Positions 56,827 to 64,000 of a DNA stretch of 64,000 nucleotides are shown piece after piece. The stretch's first letter is position 1. Every line of letters starts with the position of its first letter. The notes under the pieces were generated by a model. The model was not told where the DNA came from. It saw only the letters and a list, made by a program, of their open reading frames with translations, and searched no databases. The stretch lies in NCBI GenBank assembly GCA_016081115.2, contig CM071925.1, positions 17,304,185 through 17,368,184 of the forward strand, in the 5' to 3' direction. The stretch is from Rehmannia glutinosa (lineage: Eukaryota; Streptophyta; Magnoliopsida; Lamiales; Orobanchaceae). The translations under genes and the position numbers were made by a program.

Positions 56827-58278
56827 GTCGAATCCACAGGACTAATAAATTATCAGTGCTAAGTATTGGATTGTAATAGCCTTATTTTTATCTAGACGAT
56901 CGAAAGTTGATGGATTGGTTTTATTAATACTATGACAAGAAATTTATCCTAAAAGAAACAAAGCAAAGAGTTGATTAAATGACCAAGTAGATGAATGGAT
57001 TCCTGGGTTATGGTTTCAGTTAATATCCCCTTATATTATCAGATTAATCAGACCAAAGTTATACGTATTCTTCCCTATAGAACAATCACAAAAGTAATTT
57101 ACCCTCTCTCTCGAGATGCATGTAAAAACGTTGATTGGAATATCTATGCTAGCATCTCTACTCAACACGAGATATCCAATCCCAAAAGCATATAAGATTA
57201 AATATATCCTCACAAATATTCACAGACTTCTCAATCATACAAATTTTCATGTCAAGTACTTACAGATCTAGTATTGAAACTCATATGTTCGAATTATGAA
57301 TCAATACATCAAAAAAGTTAAACCAAATGCCTTTTGATAAAACAAGAATTTAAACAAAGTACTCGAATAGGGTTGGAAAACAATAACTTCAATTGTACTT
57401 AATCATCAAATAAAAGTATCCATTAACCTACTCTCAAACCCGGGAATCACAAGATGTTTAGCCAGACATCGAAAATAAATAATCCATAGACAAATTATTC
57501 AAATTCATATCTAACTAATCGAAAGTAAATGATACTTATGGAATGAGTGAACTCGGGGATGTTGATGATCTCTCGATCTATCTTCAATCCTCGGGGTGTG
57601 GTTGCGGCTTGATCGATCTCTCCACCTCCTGGAAAACTCGCTCTTTTCTCTCGTTCTAGGGCAAAAGTCGGCGTGTCTCGTCGTGGGGCCGCCCGTCTCT
57701 ATTTGTACTCCATTTGGGTCAAAACTAGTTGGAAATCATTAAACTATGTTTTCCGCACACGCGCCCGGGCCGGCGCCTAGCTCACGCCTTGCCGTCTTAA
57801 GGCGCGCAGATATTTTTCTCTTACTCAAGGACGACGTGCCGTATGCGTATAACGCACGACCAGCCCGTGCGTCCCATTCAGGATCTTTTTATTCTATTAA
57901 AGCGCTGATTTCTAAATTCTCATAGGGTCCCCCGGGAATTCCTTCCAACCCGTTGGATAATTTTTATGGATTCTGTCATTTCACTAATTCGCACTAAATA
58001 CCGAGCTAAGAAATCCTTTCTTTTCGAGACTTGAGAACTGGCTTGGGTTAGCGCACGGGCGTCTTTGGGTCAGTCGCACGCACGCCGCGTCCGTCATCTG
58101 CTAGACTTGATATTTGTTCGTTTTCTTTTCGTTTTCTGCTTTGTTCATCCGACTTCTTCCCGATTCAACTCCAAACTTCGTACATTATGTCAAGTATTGG
58201 CGTTCTTTATCGCACGTCTTTCGAATTATCGCTGCCAAATGCTACAATTATCAACAAATTCCTACAAAACGAGCAAAG
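56762..58278 (-). repeat. Upstream LTR of the Athila-type element, with a plastid insert
   Basis: It matches the left LTR from TTATTTTTTTAGCTTCATCG to CAACAAATTCCTACAAAAC, then diverges at about 58278, about 100 bp short of the left LTR end. It carries an extra 152 bp at 57873-58024 absent from the left LTR. Its GC-rich block (57755-58090) has many small length differences from the left copy. Confidence 0.7.
57873..58024 (-). pseudogene. ndhH: Plastid-derived ndhH fragment inserted in the LTR
   Basis: The other LTR reads straight from 'CGTGCGT' to 'CGAGACTTGAG', so this block is an insertion. On the minus strand it reads KDFLARYLVRISEMTESIKI and then, after a frameshift, EGIPGGPYENLEIS and KDPEW. 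This is the order and sequence of an internal segment of plastid NdhH, the 49-kDa-type subunit of the thylakoid NADH dehydrogenase-like complex. The fragment is about 50 codons, has at least one frameshift and a stop, and cannot be expressed as a protein. It is nuclear-integrated plastid DNA (NUPT), or possibly filler DNA from break repair. I recognise the gene from memory of NdhH; a similarity search would settle it. Confidence 0.88.
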
Positions 58279-58815
58279 AGGTATTATTAAAATAAAAAGA
58301 GGTATTCCGAAAGAAGACAAATTAATGTGGATTATGGAATATATTTTATAGTATTAAAAAGTAATGGTACCGCGTTAGTGTCACGTGAAACCAATAGTGA
58401 CCGTTGATTGGTCTTCGTCTTCGACTTAGAATCATTAAAATAAAACAAATAAAGGCTATTTCCAGGTTCTTACTACATTATTCACCCACGTTTTGCTCGT
58501 TGCATTGAAACCACATGTGGCTTTTCTTGTAAGTATTAAAGTATAATTACTTTACGCCGCGTTGGCTTTTATTTATTGGTTTTTATATTATTTATTATGA
58601 TTTTAATGTGTGAAAACGAAGGGTTTGACTCTGACCCTCTACCTAGCTCACTCCAAACTAGATGTATTTACTCGTGAACATTAAGGCAACGGATTGGTTT
58701 TGTTATCAAGAGTATCTTTTTACTTTTTTTTTATTTGAATATTAAAGTTATATTCATTCTATTAGGTTTTCATGGAAACTATTTCATTTTGTTATTTCCT
58801 ATTTTCAAAACATTA
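58279..58815. other. Unclassified stretch
   Basis: AT-rich, no supported gene. It starts with a repeated GAGGTATT phrase (58278 and 58307) at the disturbed LTR end. Confidence 0.4.
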
Positions 58816-59447
58816 ATATTAGGGATGATGAACGGTAAAGGGTTCAAATCCGGGACCCGCAACAAACACGCCTCAGGAGGTTTAAATCGATTAATGGCCC
58901 AGGCGGGTAACAAGTTTGCTTTTCTTGGACTTGGGCGGGTTCGGGGTGGGTCCGTTCATTCGTGTATATAACTTATTTTATTTTTATTAAATACTTAGTC
59001 TCAGGCCTTCATGTCGTTGTTCTCTATATCTCCACTTTGAGATCATTTCTCATCCTCGCTGAATATTCCGCCGCAGTTCCGACTCCCATAGTTAGTTGTA
59101 GAAAAGTTTATATATTTTAGTTTTATGTCGAGTGGTTGTTTAGTTCTTATTAAATCTAAAAGTGGCATGATTTTTTATTGAATTAAAAATCTCACACATT
59201 GCTAATTAAATAATATCAGTTAAATTTTGTTGGAGCTTTCAAATTTTGATTGGAGTAAAAGATTAGTATCGAATCGACATCGGATCAAGCTTAGCAAGAG
59301 TTTTTAAATAGAATTACGAGAAAAACTCAAAAATCTTTGTGGGTCTGCTGGTTCAACTCCGTCCGGGTCCAAAGAGGAGGGGCGGCGGGAAGGTCTTGAT
59401 GCGGGGCGGGGTGGGTCTCGGGTCTGATAGTTTTTTGGCGGGGTGGG
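58816..59447. mobile_element. Probable hAT-type fragment with G-rich subterminal repeats
   Basis: It starts near TAGGGATGATGAACGG and carries CGGGTTCGGGGTGGGTCC-like motifs on the left (58895-58950) and GGCGGGGTGGGTGT-like motifs on the right (59395-59447). This resembles the GGGTCGGGT-rich ends of some plant hAT elements. The right end is cut off where the copia LTR begins, so it may be the target of that insertion. No terminal repeat pair is confirmed. Confidence 0.35.
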
Positions 59448-59639
59448 TGTTGTATATATTTACATATATAATAAGTGGTGTCCCACATTAGTCTTTGTGT
59501 TGTGTTTATTGAGTCCCATTGATTGCATCACTTTTGCAAGACACTCTCATTTATCGCTTTGTCCTACATTGATTGTGTATTGAGTTTGGGCTCAACTTGG
59601 TGTATAAAAGAGTGTAACTCTTATATATATATATATAAG

Positions 59640-59667
59640 AAATAAATAAATAAATAAATAAATAAAA
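59640..59667. repeat. AAAT microsatellite in the copia LTR
   Basis: About seven AAAT units directly after a TATATA run. Confidence 0.95.
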
Positions 59668-60141
59668 ATAAGGAAAAGAGAGGGAGGGGCGACTAGAAGC
59701 CCTGGGGCGACCCACGGGTCCGGCGGGTGGTCCCACCCGGAGTTTAAAACAGTTTAAAGTTTTAAACGAAAAGGTGTGTCTTTCTCCAAAGAACACAACC
59801 TTTCAAGAGAGACAACTCTTGGAGCGGTCTGAAATCTTTAAATGACTTCAGATCTGCAGAAGAGAGACGATAATTATCATCCTCTTTCCCGAGTGTTCTT
59901 TCTTCTTACTTTCCTCGTCAGTTTAATTATTTTACAACTTCGATCTTGCTCGAAAAATTAAGGGAAGTGTAATCTTAGAATTTTCTAGATTAAGGCTTGT
60001 ATCCCGGAGGTTAATTCTCGAGACCTTTTACACCGAGAGGGATGAATTAATACCTTAAAGATAACATCTTTAAAGGTGTGCCTAGCCCTCTGATTTCATT
60101 ACCCAAATTTCTATACAACAATTTTAAGGTATTAATTTTTA

Positions 60142-61103
60142 ATGGAGTCTGCTTCGTGAAAGCACACCGCATTGCACGATGGAGACAAACCGGAGCGTTT
60201 GAACGGGAACTACAAGCGTTGGTGCTTGAAGATGGAGTATCTCAACGACTATTGCAAAGGGGTTCTATGTGGTGTCTCGATCCATGTCCGGCGGTGAGGT
60301 GATCGATCCGAATGCTACATCGCACAAAGGCGGAGGCGCGGAGAAGGCTAAAAAGTGGAAGGATAATGACTTTGTTTGCCGTTTCACTATTCTCGATCAG
60401 CCCGAACAACACTTATTCAACGCCTTTCATGGCCACAAAACCGCCGAGAAATATGGAATGCTATAAAAGGAGGTATGTTAATGAGGATCTTTGTAATAAG
60501 TCTTTTTGGTTAATACGTATATTGATTACAAGATGGTGGATACTAAACCCCTTTAAATGATCAAGTGAATGAGTTAAATGATATAGCAACAGAATCGTGA
60601 TGTCTGTCTTTGAGTGAACCCATTTTCGAGACTTTCCAAGTTTCAACTATTATTGGTAAACTTCCACCTTCATGGAAAGATTACCAAAAGAAACAAAACA
60701 TAAGAAGAAATCCATTTCGTTGGATGAACTTATGCAAGGTATCCAAATTGAGACTGAAAGTTTTAAGAGGAAGAAAAGAACATTCAAGGAAATTCCAAGG
60801 AAACCAAGGAAAATCCAAGAAGAGGAAAATTTGGAAAGAATGATGATGGGAATGCCAAGAAGAAAAAGAAGAAGGGACCTGCTATGTTTGTGGCAACCTG
60901 GACATTTGGCTCGGGAATGTCGCCATCGCAAGGGACCAAAGAAAACAGAAGAAACAAATTTGGTAGATGATGATTTTGTTGCTGTTCTCACTGAAATTTG
61001 TGTTGTCAATGACATGGATTTCAATTGGTGGGTTGATTCGGGAGCAACTTGTCATGTTACACCAAACAAGAAGTCTGTTCAAAACTTACGAGGAGTTAAA
61101 TGA
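60142..61103 (+). pseudogene. gag to protease start of the terminal copia element
   Basis: The start ATG is at 60142 (ATGGAGTCTGC). Scattered frames show LKMEYLNDYCKG, then DNDFVCRFTILDQPEQHLFN, KLPPSWKDYQ and a Lys-rich stretch, matching UBN2-type copia gag. A zinc-knuckle remnant (QPGHLARECRHRKGPKK) lies at about 60892-60942; its first Cys pair is disturbed by an indel. The protease site WWVDSGATCHVTPNK is intact in frame, with DSGAT at 61036-61050. The longest frame is 60672-61103. Several indels separate the parts. Confidence 0.75.
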
Positions 61104-61221
61104 AGCAAAACAGTCTACATGGGCAACTCTTCGATAAGTGAAGTTTTGGGCAAAGGAACCGTGCTTCTTTTTCTCTTCTCCGGCAAAGCTTTAACTCAAA
61201 AAATGTGTATCATATTCCTCT

Positions 61222-62015
61222 ATGAGGAAGAATCTTGTATCAGTCCACAAGTTGGAAGAGAATGGCTTTAAAGTAGCTTTTGAGTCCCAAAAAGTGATTA
61301 TTACTAAGAAAGGGTCCTTTGTTGGGAAAGGCTACATTAAAGACAATATGTACTTATTGAGTGTTGACAATAAAACTACTAGTTCCTACTATTCTGCCGT
61401 GACTCTTTAATTCTGGGCTTGAGTATGCTTCTAATGATATATGGCATTTGAGATTAGGACATATTGGTATGAATGCTATGGATCGTATGATAAACTGTGA
61501 TTTTATCCCTAATTGTTCAAGATTTTGTCTATGAAAACTTGTGAATGTTGTGCATGATATAAGTTGACAAAAACGTCTTTTTAAAAGTGTAGTTCGAACA
61601 ACTCGGTTTACTTGAACTTATTCATACGATATATGTGATAATAAAGAGCATATTACTAGAGGTAGAAAACGTTATTTTATCACATTTATTGATGACTTTT
61701 CGAAGTATACTTATGTGTATTACTAAGAACCAAGGATGAGGCCTTTGATAAGTTTAAAATCTTCAAATAAGAAATTGAAAATAAAACCAATTTAAGGATC
61801 AAGAGATTGAGATCGGATAGAGGTGGTGAATTCTATCTAATGAATTTATATCATTTTGTTTACAAAATGGTATAGTAAGAGAATTTTTCAAGACCAAATA
61901 CTCCACCTCAAATGGAGTAGCTGAAAGGAAAATCGATCCTTATTGGAAATGGTTAGTGCTATGCTAATACACTCGAAATTACCAAAGAGTTATCGGGGAG
62001 AGGCACTACTAAGTT
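61222..62015 (+). pseudogene. Pre-integrase and integrase remnant (copia)
   Basis: The frame 61222-61410 (RKNLVSVHKLEENGFKVAFE) precedes WHLRLGHIGMNAMDRM (about 61441-61490), the GAG_pre-integrase zinc site (His visible, partly lost). The integrase core follows: FIDDFSKYTYVY (about 61685-61720) with the first catalytic Asp, LRSDRGGEF (about 61810-61833) with the second, and NGVAERKN (about 61915-61935) with the catalytic Glu. Small deletions shift the frame repeatedly. Confidence 0.75.
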
Positions 62016-62529
62016 CTTGTTACATAAGCAATGCATTGTGAATAAGAAACATATGAAAACTCCATATAAATTGTTGGTTGGGCATAAGCTGGCAGATTAA
62101 ACATTTGAAGGTATGGGGTTGTGTTGCATATGTTTTTGATGCAACTTTGAAGAGGCCAAAACTTGGTAGTAAAGTCAGAAATCTGTTTTATTGGTTATTC
62201 TTTAATGAGTAAAGCATATAGATTTCTTAGACTTTCCGATAATAATGTGCTTGAAGCTACGCATGCTATTTTTTATGAAAATTTGACGCAGATGTAGATA
62301 AGTCGATTTTAACAAAGACTTGTTAACGACCGACTTACAAGTCGTGAGCTAAATCATATTTTAAATTTGATGTTGGTACATCTAAGAATGATGAACGTTT
62401 AGATCGGGATGAAAATGAACAGTTGTTGAGTTGGGAAGGAGTAAGAGACGTAGAATTGAAAAGAATTTTGGTCCTGATATGTTAACTTACATGTTAGAAG
62501 AGGACCCTAAAACTTTTCAAGAAGCCATG

Positions 62530-63230
62530 TCTTTATCGTAGTTCAATGTTGTGGAAAAGAGCCATGGATGATGAAATAAAAACAATTCTTGATAATCAAA
62601 CATGGACTTTGTTGATCCTCCCAACACTAAACCTATTGGCGATGAAGTGGGTTTTGAAAAAGAAACTCAAACTGATGGTACTTATTGATAAGTACAAAGC
62701 AAGGTTAGTTGCAAAATGTTATAGTCAAAAAAGAAATTGACTATTTTGAGACATTTTCACATGTTACTAAATTTACTTCTATCGTAATGTTTGCCATTGC
62801 TTCTATGTTTAACTTAGAGGTTCATCGGATGGATGTTAAAACTACTTTCTTAAATGGTGATCTTGAAGAAGAAATTTACATACACCAACCCGAAGGGTAT
62901 GTTGTTAAAGGTGAAGAACATAAAGTATGTAAATTAAATAAATAATTATATGGTCTTAAACAAGCACAGAGGCAATGGTATAAGAAATTCAAGAAAGAAG
63001 TTAACAAGTTTGGTTTTAAGAGTAGCAAAGTAGAAAGTCAGGTTTTTACTAAGTTACTCCCTAATATAAAACCGCTTCTAACTTTATATGTGGATGATAT
63101 GTTGATTTTTGGTTCTAACTTACAATGTGTTAATGAAACCAAAAATTATCTAAAGCAAGTATTTGACATGAAGGACTTAGGTCCAAGGATGTCATTTTGG
63201 GGGTCAAAGTGATTAAAAGGGATAGAACAT
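62530..63230 (+). pseudogene. Reverse transcriptase remnant (copia)
   Basis: It begins WKRAMDDEIKTILDNQTW and continues with MKWVLKKKLK and YKARLVAKCYSQK. After a frameshift comes DYFETFSHVTKFTSI, then HRMDVKTTFLNGDLEEEIYI (first catalytic Asp region) and YGLKQAQRQWYKKF. The catalytic LYVDDMLIFGS is intact (YVDD at 63087-63098). A stop at about 62943 and several frameshifts inactivate it. These are the standard copia RT blocks. Confidence 0.85.
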
Positions 63231-63359
63231 TTATATTAACACAAACTCATTATATAGAGAAGTGTTGAGAGTTCAATTACTTTGATTGCAAAGTAAGTAA
63301 AAAAGTCCTATTGATCCTCAAAAAATTAGTTCCTAACGAAGGAGAAGTCAGAAATCGCT

Positions 63360-64000
63360 GCAAATATGCCAAAATAATTGGTAGCATTATGTATGTGGTG
63401 AATCACACGAGACCGACCTTGCGTGTTCAATCGGCATATTAAGTAGATTTACTAGCAATCCTAGTGAAGAACATTGGACAAAATCAAGAGAGTTAAAGAT
63501 ATTTGAAGTTCACAATAAATTATGGGTTTCACTATAACCGTAGTTCATCTATACTTGATTGTTATAGTGATGAATTGGGCAAAAATGACAAAAATGACTC
63601 TAAGTCAACTAGTGGTTGGTTGTTCACTATTGGTGTTGCCATAGTTGCTCATTTCAAAGAGGCAAACTTGTGTTGCATTATCCTATATGGAATCTGAATA
63701 TATATCAATGTCAACCGCTAGAAAAGACATTGTATGGTTAATATTCCTTAGAACGATTCCCTTTTTAGATCCTGTGAACCTACTACCTTGTATTGTGATA
63801 ATCAAAGTCACTGCGATTTACAATAAAAGAATGAGAGAATATCAAGCCATAGCAAACATATTGCTTGAGGTATAATCATATCAAGTATGGTTAAGAAAAA
63901 GAAGATTGTGCTAAGTATCTTCCAACAAATCAAATGTTAGCCGATCCACTAACAAAACCTTTGTCCATGCGGTGAAAGGTTACAAAGATCATGAGAGATA
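63360..64000 (+). pseudogene. RNase H remnant (copia), cut by the window end
   Basis: It shows YAKIIGSIMYVVNHTRP, then YLKFTINYGF, DSKSTSGWLFTIG, ALSYMESEYISMSTARKDIV with the catalytic Glu, and ADPLTKPL near 63950. Frames alternate. This is the copia RNase H order, ending just before where a polypurine tract and 3' LTR would be expected. Confidence 0.8.

Larger units (their letters stand above)
49669..58278 (-). mobile_element. Athila-type gypsy element lacking reverse transcriptase and integrase
   Basis: Two LTRs (about 49669-51160 and 56762-58278) share the opening ATTTTTTTAGCTTCATCGCA and the late block ACTCCAAACTTCGTACATTA. Minus-strand order is LTR, gag, protease, then an ATHILA ORF-1-like gene, then LTR. 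RT, RNase H and integrase are absent; the loss lies around 54.8 kb. A degenerate primer-site-like TGGTGGAATTGCC lies at about 56734-56746 (minus), and purine runs (minus GTTTGGGGGGAGAGG) lie at about 52461-52475. Exact LTR ends and target duplication are uncertain, and the right LTR end looks truncated or rearranged. Confidence 0.75.
59448..64000 (+). mobile_element. Degenerate copia element running off the window
   Basis: A plus-strand element with a 5' LTR (from TGTTGTATATATTTACATAT at 59448 to about 60121), then gag, protease, integrase, reverse transcriptase and RNase H in the standard copia order. The 3' LTR lies beyond the window. All genes carry frameshifts and stops. A TATA box (GTATAAAAGAG) lies at about 59600. 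An AAAT microsatellite at about 59640-59667 follows a short TA run. Confidence 0.85.

Overview
The window looks like nuclear DNA of a flowering plant, most likely a eudicot. It is strongly AT-rich and packed with nested plant transposons (Ty1/copia including Sirevirus type, Ty3/gypsy Athila type, LINE, hAT, Mutator-like and Tourist-like elements). I can support only one intact host gene: a single-exon bHLH transcription factor of the MYC2 type on the minus strand (36917-38920), the master regulator of jasmonate responses. Its N-terminus starts like asterid MYC2 proteins, but I would not name a species. No rRNA, tRNA gene or CRISPR array was seen.

Layout. 1-5787: the 3' part of a plus-strand Sirevirus-like element, with a decayed coiled-coil 3' ORF, a polypurine tract and an LTR of 1582 bp. 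Two solo LTRs of the same family follow at 6214-7696 (target duplication TCGAG, splitting a LINE ORF1 relic) and 20383-21930. 8.9-24.9 kb: gene-free AT-rich DNA with a segmental duplication, a Mutator-like MITE (13225-13995), a fold-back element with internal tandem repeats (15441-16752), two hAT-type elements (16991-17626 and 18380-19270), a small inverted-repeat element (22084-22240) and a Tourist-like MITE (22574-23270). 24912-34407: a complete minus-strand Sirevirus-like element (target duplication AGGTT) with gag and a 3' 'plant transposon protein' ORF but no recognisable pol. Its gag is split by a solo LTR of an Athila-type family (31149-32703, target duplication ATGAC).

36.9-39.4 kb is the MYC2-like gene and its upstream region. 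41547-47346 is a minus-strand copia element with two zinc knuckles and most of pol deleted. 47.8-48.5 kb holds an LTR-like fragment. About 49669-58278 is a minus-strand Athila-type element with gag, protease and an ATHILA ORF-1-like 3' gene but no reverse transcriptase. Its upstream LTR carries a 152-bp piece of plastid ndhH. 59448-64000 is a plus-strand copia element running off the window, with all pol domains recognisable but frameshifted.

The most unusual signal is a shared design in unrelated retroelements. Each carries its own short palindromic motif in the LTR, and in three elements the same motif recurs inside the element. In the Sirevirus-like and Athila-type elements it is GC-rich, lies upstream of the LTR TATA box, and recurs upstream of the 3' ORF. 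The Sirevirus-like LTR also carries a row of six short hairpins whose stems show compensatory changes. Reading frames and boundaries were worked out by eye; no similarity search was run.
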